Shown: piece after piece, positions 49,438-57,387 of the stretch
How the letters are laid out: each line of letters begins with the position of its first letter
How positions within the stretch are numbered: the stretch's first letter is position 1
Source of the DNA: Actinomycetota bacterium
GTDB taxonomy: Bacteria > Actinomycetota > UBA4738 > HRBIN12
Length of the DNA: 64,000 bases
Reading direction: 5' to 3'
Assembly: GCA_035640355.1 (NCBI GenBank)
Contig: DASQWI010000001.1
Location: 62,001 to 126,000 of the forward strand
Program-made: the position numbers and the translations under genes
Notes under the pieces: model-generated
Database searches by the model: none
What the model saw: only the letters and a program-made list of their open reading frames with translations
What the model was told of the DNA's origin: nothing

Positions 49438-50445
49438 ATGGGGCGCGATCTGGCGCTCGACCTCGGAACCGCGAACACGCTCGTCTACAGGCAGGGCGAC
49501 GGCATCGTGTTCGACCAGCCGACGGTCGTGGCGATGAACACGACCACCGGCGAGGTCGTCTCGACGGGCGAGGACGCCTGGCAAAAGATCAGCGCGCGCT
49601 CGGGCAGCGTCGTTGCCGTTCGCCCGCTTCGTCACGGCGTTATGACCGAGTTCGACGTGACGCAGCGAATGATCGGATCCGTCCTCCGCGGCGTCGGGGT
49701 TTCCAAGTTTCCCAAGCCGCGGGTATTGGTCTGCATCCCCAGCGAGACCTCCGAGGTCGAACGCCGGGCTGTCGAGGAAGCCGTGCGGTCCGCGGGTGGC
49801 CGCGGCGTCGTGCTGGTCGAGGAGGCGCTCGCTGCGGCAATCGGCGCCGGCCTGCCCATCCACGAACCCGTGGGAAACCTCATCGTTGACGTCGGAGGAG
49901 GCACGACCGAGATCGGCGTCGTCTCGATGGGCGGCGTCGTATCGGGGCTCTCGATCCGCGTCGGCGGATTCGACCTCGACGCTTCGATCAGGGAACACAT
50001 CCGCGTGCGGTACGGCGTTGCGATCGGCGAGAAGGCGGCCGAACAGATCAAGATCGCGATCGGCTCGGCGGTCCCCTCGCCCCGGGCACGGGAGGCGATC
50101 GTCACCGGCCGGGAGCTCTCGTCCGGTGCGCCCCGCGAGATCCGACTCGGCGAGGACGAGGTACGTCAGGCGATGTCGCAGCCGGTCGGTCGGATCGTCG
50201 AGGCCGCTCGCCGGACGTTGGCCGAAGCGCCGCCCGAGCTCACGCACGACGTCCTGGAGACCGGAACGTTCCTCACGGGCGGCGGTGCGCTCTTGCGCGG
50301 TCTCGACCTGCTGCTCTCGCAGGAGTGCGAGGTGCCCGTTCATATGACCGATCGGCCGCTCGAGACCGTCGTGATGGGCGCCGGCGCGATGCTCGAACGC
50401 CTCGACGACTACCGGAGCTCGTTCCAGCTCGTCCGCCCCCACTGA
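49438..50445 (+). CDS. mreB: MreB/Mbl-family actin-like protein
   Basis: The 335-residue protein has the actin-fold ATPase motifs: LALDLGTANTLVY (phosphate 1), PSETSEVERRAVEEA, NLIVDVGGGTTEIGVVSMGG (phosphate 2) and LTGGGALLRGLD (adenosine). MreB forms membrane-bound filaments that guide lateral cell-wall synthesis in rods. mreC, mreD and rodA are not in the window, whereas they usually follow mreB. It may be a stand-alone paralogue. It starts 16 bases after moaE and ends 12 bases before a convergent small membrane protein gene. Confidence 0.93.
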   Translation: MGRDLALDLGTANTLVYRQGDGIVFDQPTVVAMNTTTGEVVSTGEDAWQKISARSGSVVAVRPLRHGVMTEFDVTQRMIGSVLRGVGVSKFPKPRVLVCIPSETSEVERRAVEEAVRSAGGRGVVLVEEALAAAIGAGLPIHEPVGNLIVDVGGGTTEIGVVSMGGVVSGLSIRVGGFDLDASIREHIRVRYGVAIGEKAAEQIKIAIGSAVPSPRAREAIVTGRELSSGAPREIRLGEDEVRQAMSQPVGRIVEAARRTLAEAPPELTHDVLETGTFLTGGGALLRGLDLLLSQECEVPVHMTDRPLETVVMGAGAMLERLDDYRSSFQLVRPH

Positions 50446-50457
50446 CGGGGTAGGGCC

Positions 50458-50784
50458 TTACTGGGCGAGGAAGCGCTCGATCGTCAGATTGATGAGGTGT
50501 CCCAGCTGGTAGATGCCGAATGCCAGCGCGGCCGACCCGACGAACAGCAACGCCAGGAGCTCGACGACGCACTGAGCTCGGTCGCGCCAGGTCGGGCCGG
50601 TGGTCGGCACGCGCAGGTACGTGTAGCCCGGCTCGGGCGGAAGCTCCGCGCGCACATCACCCTGTGACCTCGACTCAGGCTCGACGCCGACCGGCACCGC
50701 CTCTTCGCGCGAAAGCCGCACCGTCGCCAGGTACGCGCCCGCACCGACGAGGACCGACGCGAGAACAACGACGAAATAGGCCAT
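50458..50784 (-). CDS. Small two-helix membrane protein, unknown
   Basis: A 108-residue protein with one N-terminal membrane helix (residues about 3-22), a hydrophilic, acidic and Pro-containing middle, and a second helix (about 73-93). I recognise no family. The layout suggests both ends in the membrane with a loop of about 50 residues. It is convergent with the mreB homologue and divergent from the PDZ-protease gene; the latter gap (about 94 bases) must hold its promoter. Confidence 0.68.
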   Translation of the reverse strand: MAYFVVVLASVLVGAGAYLATVRLSREEAVPVGVEPESRSQGDVRAELPPEPGYTYLRVPTTGPTWRDRAQCVVELLALLFVGSAALAFGIYQLGHLINLTIERFLAQ

Positions 50785-50866
50785 GGGGTGTTCGACCGGA
50801 GCCTACCCCGCTCGGTTCCGGGTACACCAAAGCCTCGCGGAGCGCGTTCATTCGGCGGGGCGCGCC

Positions 50867-50872
50867 TACCAT
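50867..50872 (+). promoter_or_regulatory. -10 box TACCAT placed for a leaderless PDZ-protease transcript
   Basis: TACCAT ends 7 bases before the GTG at 50879, so transcription is expected to start at the GTG. No ribosome-binding site is seen. The hexamer and spacing repeat those upstream of the moaE GTG at 48996. Confidence 0.45.
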
Positions 50873-50878
50873 CGGGTC

Positions 50879-51853
50879 GTGCGCCGGTTCTCCCGTGCAT
50901 GGCTCGTGGTGCCCGCCGCCGCCGTCGTCCTGGTGGGCGGGACCGTCTACCTGCCCTTCTATTCGCTCGGGCCGGGACCGGCGCGCGCCGTCCAACCGCT
51001 GATCCGTTTCGATGAGCGAACGCGGTACGAATCCGACGGGACGTTCGTGCTCACGTCCGTCCGGTTCAACCAGCTCACGCCGTTCGGTGTCGTCGACGCG
51101 TGGATCGACCCCGACGAGTCGGTGGTCTCTCGAGACGAGCTGTTCGCACCCGGCGAAACCGAGCAGCAGGAGCGGGAACGCACCATCTCCGAGATGGATC
51201 AGAGCAAGCTCGACGCGGCGTACGTGGTGCTCGAGGACCTCACCGACTACCCGAAGGACCACGGCGAGGGCGTGCTGATCCAAGGAGTCGTCGGAGGGTG
51301 CGCCGCGGACGGCGAGCTGTACCCGGGCGACCTCGTTACGGCGATCGACGGGAGCGCTGTCGACACGGTGCTCGAGGCGAGACTGATCATCCGAGCCGCA
51401 CCGGCGGGCAGCAGGCTGGTATTCGACGTCACGGTTGAGGGCGATCGTGAGATGGTCTCGCTCGTTCGCGAGCCTTGCGGCGGCGAAGGGCGACCTCTCG
51501 TCGGCATCTCGATGATCGAGAGCTTCCCGTTCGACGTCCGCATATCGAGCGGCGAGATCGGCGGTCCCTCCGCCGGGCTCGCCTGGGCGCTCGGCCTCTA
51601 CGACCTGCTCACCCCGGGCGACCTCACAGAAGGACGCACGATCGCGACCACCGGCGCGCTGGCCCCCGACGGAACGGTGTTTCCGATCGGGGGCATCGAG
51701 GACAAGGTCGTCGGCGCGGCCGAGGCCGGAGCGTCTGTCTTGATCCTCCCGGAAGACAACCTCAGCGATGCCCGCGCGGCCGGCCGGCACGTGGAGCTGA
51801 TACCGGTCTCGACGTTCGCCGACGCGCTCGAGTACCTGCAGAGCAACGCGTGA
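50879..51853 (+). CDS. PDZ and Lon-like (S16) serine protease, membrane-anchored (YlbL type)
   Basis: The 324-residue protein has a membrane anchor (about 6-26), a PDZ-like domain (about 130-200, with GGCAADGELYPGDLVTAIDGSAV) and a C-terminal Lon-type peptidase domain (about 205-320). The catalytic Ser lies in IGGPSAGLAW and the Lys in GGIEDKVVGAAEAG, so the Ser-Lys dyad is complete. Relatives include B. subtilis YlbL/CtpA-linked proteins, active outside the membrane. The GTG at 50879 is supported by the membrane anchor directly following and the -10 box. Confidence 0.88.
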   Translation: MRRFSRAWLVVPAAAVVLVGGTVYLPFYSLGPGPARAVQPLIRFDERTRYESDGTFVLTSVRFNQLTPFGVVDAWIDPDESVVSRDELFAPGETEQQERERTISEMDQSKLDAAYVVLEDLTDYPKDHGEGVLIQGVVGGCAADGELYPGDLVTAIDGSAVDTVLEARLIIRAAPAGSRLVFDVTVEGDREMVSLVREPCGGEGRPLVGISMIESFPFDVRISSGEIGGPSAGLAWALGLYDLLTPGDLTEGRTIATTGALAPDGTVFPIGGIEDKVVGAAEAGASVLILPEDNLSDARAAGRHVELIPVSTFADALEYLQSNA

Positions 51854-51915
51854 CGCCGGACGTTCGATCGAACGGCCGATGATAGGCTGGCCGCCGCTTC
51901 CCGACGGCTGAACAC

Positions 51916-54834
51916 ATGGTCACGCGCATCCCGCAAGCGAGCGCTCCACGTCGCCGACTTCTCGTCGGCATCATCGTCTTCTTGGCCGCGCTCGCCCTCG
52001 CGTTCACGGCGTTGTCGGGGTTCTTCATCGACGTGTTGTGGTTCCGCGAGGTGGGGTACTCGCAGGTGTTCTGGTCGATCCTGGGAACGAAGTTCACGCT
52101 CGGCCTGCTGTTCGGCATCGCGTTCTTCCTGCTGCTGTACGCGAACCTATGGATCGTCAGGCGGATCACTCCTCGGTACCAACCGCTCGCGCCCGAGCAG
52201 GAGATCATCGAGCGGTACCGATTGCAGTTCGAGCCGTACGCGTGGTGGCTCATTCCATTGTTCGCCGCCGTGATCGCGTTCTTCGTCGGTCTCGGCGTAA
52301 CGGGACAGTGGCGCACGTTCCTCCTGTGGAGGAACTCGAGCGGCATCACGTTCGAGGCGCTGCAGGGGGTACCTCCGGAACCACAGTTCGATCGAGATGC
52401 CGCGTTCTACGTCTTTTCGCTCCCGTGGCTCGAGTTCGTCCAGGGGTGGCTGTTCTCCGCGCTGGTCGGCGTGCTCTTGATCAGCGCGGTCGCGCATTAC
52501 CTGTGGGGCGGGATCCGGCCGAACGCGCCTGCCTTCGCCGAGAAGGTGACCCCGCAAGTGAAGGCGCACCTGTCGGTGCTGCTCGGTCTGATCATGCTGA
52601 CGAAGGCATGGGGGTACTACCTCGGGCAGTTCGACCTGCTCACGTCGCAGAGAGGTGTCGTCGCAGGCGCGTCGTACACCGACGTGAACGCGCACCTTCC
52701 GGCGCTGCGGATTCTCGTCTTCATCGCGCTCGTGTGCGCGATTCTGTTTCTCGTCAACATCCGAATGCGTGGGTGGGCTCTCCCCGTGATCGCCGTGGGT
52801 TTGCTCGTGCTCGTCTCGATCGCTGCAGGTGCCGCGTACCCGTCGTTCGTTCAGCGGTTCAGCGTGAACCCACAGGAGTTGCAGCGCGAGCGACCGTTCA
52901 TCGAGCGCAACATCGAAGCGACGCGGCGAGCGTTCAAGCTCGACCAGATCGAATCGCGGCAGCACCCACTCGTCGGCGGCGTCACTGGAGAGGACGTCCA
53001 GGCGAACGAGGCAACGATCCAGAACATCCGACTCTGGCGTCCGGAGATCCTCCGGGACAACTACGCGGCGCTTCAAAGGATCCGCGCCTATTACGACTTC
53101 GAGGACATCGATGTCGATCGGTACACGATCGAGGGCGAACGCCGCCTGGTCATGGTCTCGGCGCGCGAGATCGCCCAAGACCAGATCCCCACAGGCGGCA
53201 CGTGGCAGAACCGGCACCTCGTCTACACCCACGGGTTCGGCGCCGTCGCCTCCCAGGTGAACACTGCGACCAGCGAGGGACAACCTTTGTTCACGCTCCG
53301 CGACATCCCCGCGGTGGGGGAGCCGCTGCTCGAGGACAACGGACAGCGCATCTACTACGGCGAGGACGAGGACGTCCCATTCGTCGTGGTGAACAGCGGA
53401 GCGAGCGAGCTCGACTACCAGGGAACGCCGGAAGACGACCAGGAGCAGGTCACGCAGAACTACGAGGGTGAGGGCGGAATCCCACTCGGGAATGTGTTCC
53501 AGCGGGCGCTCTTCGCGTGGCGCTACCGCGACGTCAACCTCCTGATCTCCGGCCTGGTCGAGGACCAGAGTCGGATCATGATCTACCGCGACATCCACGA
53601 GCGCGTGCCGAAGGCCGCTCCGTTCCTCCAGTTCGACTGGGATCCCTATGCCGCGATCGTCGACGGTCGTCTCGTTTGGATCTGGGACGCGTACACGACC
53701 ACGAACGAATATCCCTACTCAGAGCCCCTCCCGCTCGACGACGTAGCGACACAGCCGGACGCCGATGTCGCCTCGTTCCCGAGCTTGTCGGGCGACGCGA
53801 ACTACATCCGCAACTCGGTGAAGGTCGTCGTCGACGCGTACGACGGGACCACGACCTACTACATCTCCGACGAGAGCGATCCCATCATCCGCGTGTGGCA
53901 GAAGGCCTTCCCCGACTTGTTCAAGCCTTTCGGCGACGCGCCGCCCGAGCTCCAGGAGCATTTCCGGTATCCCGAGAACCTGTTCCAGGTGCAGGCGTGG
54001 CGGTTCACCTCCTACCACGTGACGGATCCGAACGTGTTCTACAACCAGGGCGATTTCTGGGACTTCCCTGGCGATCCGGCGGAGGCGTCGAGCGACCCCG
54101 AACAGGCAATCACGGCGGAATTGCCGCCCATGCGCCCGTACTACGTTCTGATGAAACTCCCCGGCGAGACGGAGGAGACGTTCTCGCTGATCCTCCCGTT
54201 CACCCCGCTCGATCGACAGAACATGATCTCCTGGCTCGCGGCGAAATCGGACCCGGGAGACGACTTCGGGCAGATGATCAGCTACGAGTTTCCGTCGGGA
54301 CGAAACGTCGACGGGCCGACGCAGGTGTTTGCGCGCATCAACGCGGACTCCGAGTTTGCCACCGAGCGGACGCTTCTCGGGCAGGAGGGATCGCGAGTCC
54401 GATTCGGCGACTTCCTCGTTGTTCCGGTCGAAGACTCATTGCTATACGTCCAGCCGGTGTACGTGCAGTCCAATCAGGCGAATGCGATCCCCGAGCTTCG
54501 TCGGGTCATCGTCGTGAACGGTGGAAGTATCGGCATCGGGAGCTCCTTGGAGAACGCACTCGCAGACGCACTGGGCGATGCCGTGCCGACGCCGACGCCG
54601 GCGCCGCCCGATGGCGACGGCGACGGTGGGCCGCCTCCAACCGGCACGGTGGACGAACAGGTGCAGGCGCTCCTCGACGAGGCGGCGAACCACTTCGCGC
54701 TTGCCGACGCGGCGCTGCGCGATGGAGATCTGGCTACGTACCAGCGAGAAGTTGAGCTCGCGCAGGCTGCGATCGACGAGGCGCAGGCGCTCCTCGGCGG
54801 CCAGGCCGAGATGAGCCCGAGCCCGTCTCCGTAG
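51916..54834 (+). CDS. UPF0182-family large membrane protein
   Basis: The 972-residue protein has seven membrane segments in its first 320 residues, starting with RRLLVGIIVFLAALALAF and FFIDVLWFREVGYSQVFW. A large extracytoplasmic domain follows (about 325-900; NIRLWRPEILRDNY, NRHLVYTHGFGAVAS), then an acidic Pro/Gly-rich linker and a C-terminal helix. Length and sequence fit UPF0182, widespread in actinobacteria and cyanobacteria; function is not known. It follows the PDZ-protease gene by 62 bases on the same strand. TAGGCT at about 51882-51887 is a possible -10 box. Confidence 0.92.
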   Translation: MVTRIPQASAPRRRLLVGIIVFLAALALAFTALSGFFIDVLWFREVGYSQVFWSILGTKFTLGLLFGIAFFLLLYANLWIVRRITPRYQPLAPEQEIIERYRLQFEPYAWWLIPLFAAVIAFFVGLGVTGQWRTFLLWRNSSGITFEALQGVPPEPQFDRDAAFYVFSLPWLEFVQGWLFSALVGVLLISAVAHYLWGGIRPNAPAFAEKVTPQVKAHLSVLLGLIMLTKAWGYYLGQFDLLTSQRGVVAGASYTDVNAHLPALRILVFIALVCAILFLVNIRMRGWALPVIAVGLLVLVSIAAGAAYPSFVQRFSVNPQELQRERPFIERNIEATRRAFKLDQIESRQHPLVGGVTGEDVQANEATIQNIRLWRPEILRDNYAALQRIRAYYDFEDIDVDRYTIEGERRLVMVSAREIAQDQIPTGGTWQNRHLVYTHGFGAVASQVNTATSEGQPLFTLRDIPAVGEPLLEDNGQRIYYGEDEDVPFVVVNSGASELDYQGTPEDDQEQVTQNYEGEGGIPLGNVFQRALFAWRYRDVNLLISGLVEDQSRIMIYRDIHERVPKAAPFLQFDWDPYAAIVDGRLVWIWDAYTTTNEYPYSEPLPLDDVATQPDADVASFPSLSGDANYIRNSVKVVVDAYDGTTTYYISDESDPIIRVWQKAFPDLFKPFGDAPPELQEHFRYPENLFQVQAWRFTSYHVTDPNVFYNQGDFWDFPGDPAEASSDPEQAITAELPPMRPYYVLMKLPGETEETFSLILPFTPLDRQNMISWLAAKSDPGDDFGQMISYEFPSGRNVDGPTQVFARINADSEFATERTLLGQEGSRVRFGDFLVVPVEDSLLYVQPVYVQSNQANAIPELRRVIVVNGGSIGIGSSLENALADALGDAVPTPTPAPPDGDGDGGPPPTGTVDEQVQALLDEAANHFALADAALRDGDLATYQREVELAQAAIDEAQALLGGQAEMSPSPSP

Positions 54835-54914
54835 CGCCTTCGGCCGGGCTTCGGGAACCCGCTCGGAGGCGACCTCGTCCAACCCCGGTCATCGATACCG
54901 GAGGGAGGACTCCG

Positions 54915-55994
54915 TTGGTCCGGCGAACGCTGTTGATCAGCATCTCGACGGTCGTTTCGCTCGTGCTCTTCGCCGGCCCCGCGCTCGCGTGCGGCGGTCT
55001 GGTCAACGAGAACGGGAGCGTGACGCTCGTCCGCACCACGACCCTCGCGGCGTATCACCGCGGGATCGAGCACTACGTCACGTCGTTCGAGTTCGCGGGT
55101 GGGAAGGGCGAGTTCGGCTCGATCATCCCGCTCCCGGGCGTTCCAACGAAGGTGATCCGGGGCGGAGACTGGACGCTGCAGCGGCTGGTGCAGGAGACGC
55201 AGCCGCAGCCGGTCGCGTTCGAGGCGGCGGGCTCGGCGCTCAGGGCGACTGACGAAGCGCAGATCATCCTGGAGACGAAGATCGACGCGCTCGACGTCGT
55301 CGTTCTGGAGGGTGGCGGCACCGCGGTCGGCAACTGGGCACGCGAGAACGGGTTCTTCCTCCCACCCGACGCGCCCGAGGTGCTCGACTTCTACGCCGAG
55401 CGGAGCCCGGTGTTCATGGCGGTGAAGTTCGACGCAACGAGGGCGGCCGAGCTGGGGCTCAGCGTGGGCGACGGAACGCCGATCCACGTCGTCATCCCGA
55501 CGACGAACCCGCGGGTGCCGCTGCGGATCCTCGGGCTCGGCGCCGAGGCTGAAGCGCCGGTTGAGGCCGACGTGTATCTGCTCACCGACCTGGTTCCCTC
55601 ATTGCTGCCGCGGCCGGTTTCGCCGAGCGCTGCCTCATTGATCGAGGTCGGCGGCGGTTCGCCGGGCCTGGTTCTCGAGGCGAGCCAGCCCGCGTCGCCC
55701 CTGCTTCTTGCGGATCTTCGCTCGGACAAGGGCATGGACTGGCTGCCGCGCGACGGCATGTGGCTGACATACATGCGGGTCGACGCGCGAGCCGGGGACC
55801 TGACGTACGACCTCGCGGTCGACGCCAGCGGCGCCGGACAGCCGTCGCCGCGCGCGGCGGGTCTGCCGGAGGCGGCACCCAGCTCCGATTCGGGGATGTT
55901 CGGGACTGCGATGTGGATCGCGATCGGGATCCTGGCGCTCCTCGCGGTCGGTGGGGCACTCGAGCACAGGCGGATCGGCCCTCCGGCGATCTGA
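54915..55994 (+). CDS. DUF2330-family exported protein with C-terminal membrane anchor
   Basis: A 359-residue protein: a signal peptide (residues 1-25, ending ALACGG), a DUF2330 domain (about 26-290) with GLVNENGSVTLVRTTTLAAYHRG and YVTSFEFAGG, and a C-terminal hydrophobic segment (about 332-350) followed by a basic tail. The Cys after the signal region is the conserved mature N-terminal Cys of the family. Function is unknown; it is an outward-facing, membrane-held protein. GAGGGAGGAC just before 54915 decides for the TTG start. It is coupled to the cupredoxin gene by TGATG. Confidence 0.82.
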   Translation: MVRRTLLISISTVVSLVLFAGPALACGGLVNENGSVTLVRTTTLAAYHRGIEHYVTSFEFAGGKGEFGSIIPLPGVPTKVIRGGDWTLQRLVQETQPQPVAFEAAGSALRATDEAQIILETKIDALDVVVLEGGGTAVGNWARENGFFLPPDAPEVLDFYAERSPVFMAVKFDATRAAELGLSVGDGTPIHVVIPTTNPRVPLRILGLGAEAEAPVEADVYLLTDLVPSLLPRPVSPSAASLIEVGGGSPGLVLEASQPASPLLLADLRSDKGMDWLPRDGMWLTYMRVDARAGDLTYDLAVDASGAGQPSPRAAGLPEAAPSSDSGMFGTAMWIAIGILALLAVGGALEHRRIGPPAI

Positions 55995-56455
55995 TGGTTC
56001 ATTCCTTGTGGGGGTCCGCACAACGCTCGCACCGTTCGTTGTGCTCCCCCCCGCACGTTCGACGAGGGCTGGCTGCGACGTTCGTCGCGCTGGCCCTCGT
56101 CGCGTGCACGCCCGCGTCCCGCGATCCCGGCGAGGAAACGATCCACGTTCGTCTGCGCTACTCGAGGTTCCAGCCGTCCACGTTCAGCTTCGATGCGGGT
56201 ACGACCGTGACGTTCGTCGTCCAGAACGCCGACCCGATCGACCACGAGTTCATCCTTGGTGACCGGGCCGTCCAGATCGCGCACGAGCGCGGCACCGAGG
56301 CGTATCACCCACCGAGGTCGGGCGAGATGACCGTGCCGGGGGGCCAGACGCTCAGCACGACCTACACGTTCACGCAGCCCGGCGACCTGATCCTCGGCTG
56401 CCACCTGCCCGGCCACTACGCTTACGGCATGCGCGCCGTCGTCCACGTGGCGTGA
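55994..56455 (+). CDS. Cupredoxin (plastocyanin-like) lipoprotein
   Basis: The 153-residue product has a lipobox (LALVAC, Cys38) and a cupredoxin fold (about 48-153). The type 1 copper ligands are His in DHEF and Cys, His and Met in the C-terminal CHLPGHYAYGM. Blue copper proteins carry single electrons outside the membrane. The ATG overlaps the upstream stop, but the first 20 codons are made of a palindromic repeat (56010-56052), so the N-terminus before the signal region is odd. It may donate to a respiratory oxidase or a nitrite/N2O reductase; none is nearby. Confidence 0.85.
   Translation: MVHSLWGSAQRSHRSLCSPPHVRRGLAATFVALALVACTPASRDPGEETIHVRLRYSRFQPSTFSFDAGTTVTFVVQNADPIDHEFILGDRAVQIAHERGTEAYHPPRSGEMTVPGGQTLSTTYTFTQPGDLILGCHLPGHYAYGMRAVVHVA
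56010..56052 (+). repeat. Dispersed palindromic repeat, copy 3, inside the cupredoxin 5' end
   Basis: GGGGG (from 56010) pairs with CCCCC (to 56052), and GCACAACG (56018-56025) with CGTTGTGC (56037-56044), leaving an 11-base loop. GGGGGTCCGCACA is shared with the reverse complement of copy 1 at 45820-45863. It lies within codons 6-20 of the cupredoxin frame. Confidence 0.5.
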
Positions 56456-56491
56456 ACTTGTCGGCCCGATGAACGGTGGGTAGCATCGACC

Positions 56492-56565
56492 TGCGGGGTG
56501 GAGCAGTCCGGTAGCTCGCTGGGCTCATAACCCAGAGGTCACGGGTTCAAATCCCGTCCCCGCGA
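56492..56565 (+). tRNA. tRNA-fMet (CAT), initiator type
   Basis: A 74-base cloverleaf with anticodon CAT in the loop CTCATAA. The anticodon stem ends in three G-C pairs (CTGGG/CCCAG), and the 1-72 pair is T-G, not Watson-Crick; both are hallmarks of initiator tRNA. The T-loop is TTCAAAT. The 3' CCA is not encoded: the discriminator A is followed by CGA. A hairpin terminator begins 10 bases later. Confidence 0.93.
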
Positions 56566-56575
56566 CGAACGAACG

Positions 56576-56607
56576 AAGGGCCGGCCGAGCCGGCCCTTCT
56601 TCCTTTC
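56576..56607 (+). terminator. Intrinsic terminator after tRNA-fMet
   Basis: AAGGGCCGGC (56576-56585) pairs perfectly with GCCGGCCCTT (56589-56598) around a 3-base loop, followed by a pyrimidine tail TCTTCCTTT. Its place just behind the tRNA fits termination of that transcript. Confidence 0.8.
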
Positions 56608-56618
56608 GGGGAGAAGTG

Positions 56619-56804
56619 CTAGCCGTCCTCCGTCGACATCACCTCGACGTCGTCGGCGCGAACCACGATCCATGGGATGACCGCGTAGGGGATCGGCGTG
56701 AGGAGCAGCGGCCACGTCGCCTCGGCAGCGCTCGCGAGCGCGACGAGCCCGAACCCCAGCGCGAACAGCAGGACGATCGCCGTCAGCCGACGCGCCTCCG
56801 ACAT
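56619..56804 (-). CDS. Small membrane protein, 61 residues, unknown
   Basis: The product has a basic N-terminus (SEARRLT), one clear hydrophobic helix (about 8-29), a second hydrophobic stretch (about 31-47) and an acidic C-terminal tail (RADDVEVMSTEDG). It looks like a two-helix hairpin or a single anchored protein. I recognise no family. It is convergent with the tRNA terminator; upstream lies repeat copy 2. Codon use at third positions is GC-rich, as in its neighbours. Confidence 0.55.
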   Translation of the reverse strand: MSEARRLTAIVLLFALGFGLVALASAAEATWPLLLTPIPYAVIPWIVVRADDVEVMSTEDG

Positions 56805-56837
56805 GCCGCGATCCTACGTCCGCTGAGCCCCCTGGGT

Positions 56838-56890
56838 CGGGGGTCGCACTTCGCTCGCTTCGCTCGCCGCAGCTACCGCTCGCGCCCCCG
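56838..56890 (-). repeat. Dispersed palindromic repeat, copy 2
   Basis: CGGGGG (56838-56843) pairs with CCCCCG (56885-56890); between them TCGCAC and GCTTCGCTCGC match the reverse complement of copy 1. Copy 2 is followed by CGGAAAGG, as is copy 1 by GGAAAGG. It lies in the gap between the 61-residue protein and the cyclic-nucleotide-binding gene. Confidence 0.5.
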
Positions 56891-56953
56891 CGGAAAGGCT
56901 GGCGTAGGATACGGTGCTCGCTCGCCTGGTTGGCGCACGAGGAAGGAGATCGA

Positions 56954-57373
56954 GTGGCGCAGGACGATGCGGTCGCGCGGCTCGCGAAGGTGCCCATCTT
57001 CTCGGGGTGCACCAAGCGCGAGCTGGCGATCATCTCTCGCGCCGCCAAGGAGGTCTCCCACGGCGAGGGGACCGTCATCGCCCGCGAGGGAGAGCGCGGC
57101 ATCGGCCTGTTCCTGATCCTCGACGGACAGGCGCGGGTGTCGATCGGCGGGAAGACGAAGGCCAAGCTGGGCCCGGGCGACTTCTTCGGCGAGGTCGCAC
57201 TCCTCGACGGGGGACCGCGCACGGCGACCGTCACGGCCATGACGCCGCTCCGGCTCGTTGGGATTACGGGGTGGGTGTTCCGTGGGCTGTTGATGGAGCA
57301 CCCGTCGATCGCGCTCAAGACCCTCGAGGCCGTCGCGGGCCGTCTCCGCGCGGTGTCGAAGGAGCCCGTCTAG
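56954..57373 (+). CDS. Cyclic-nucleotide-binding domain protein
   Basis: The 139-residue protein is a single cNMP-binding domain: LAKVPIFSGCTKRELAIISRAA, EGERGIGLFLILDGQARVSI and the phosphate-binding cassette PGDFFGEVALLDGGPRTATV, with the Glu and Arg that hold cyclic nucleotides. There is no DNA-binding helix-turn-helix, so it is a stand-alone sensor that may work by protein contact. GAAGGAG 5 bases upstream decides for the GTG at 56954. The GT2-family gene starts 14 bases later on the same strand. Confidence 0.87.
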   Translation: MAQDDAVARLAKVPIFSGCTKRELAIISRAAKEVSHGEGTVIAREGERGIGLFLILDGQARVSIGGKTKAKLGPGDFFGEVALLDGGPRTATVTAMTPLRLVGITGWVFRGLLMEHPSIALKTLEAVAGRLRAVSKEPV

Positions 57374-57387
57374 CGCACTTCAGAGCG

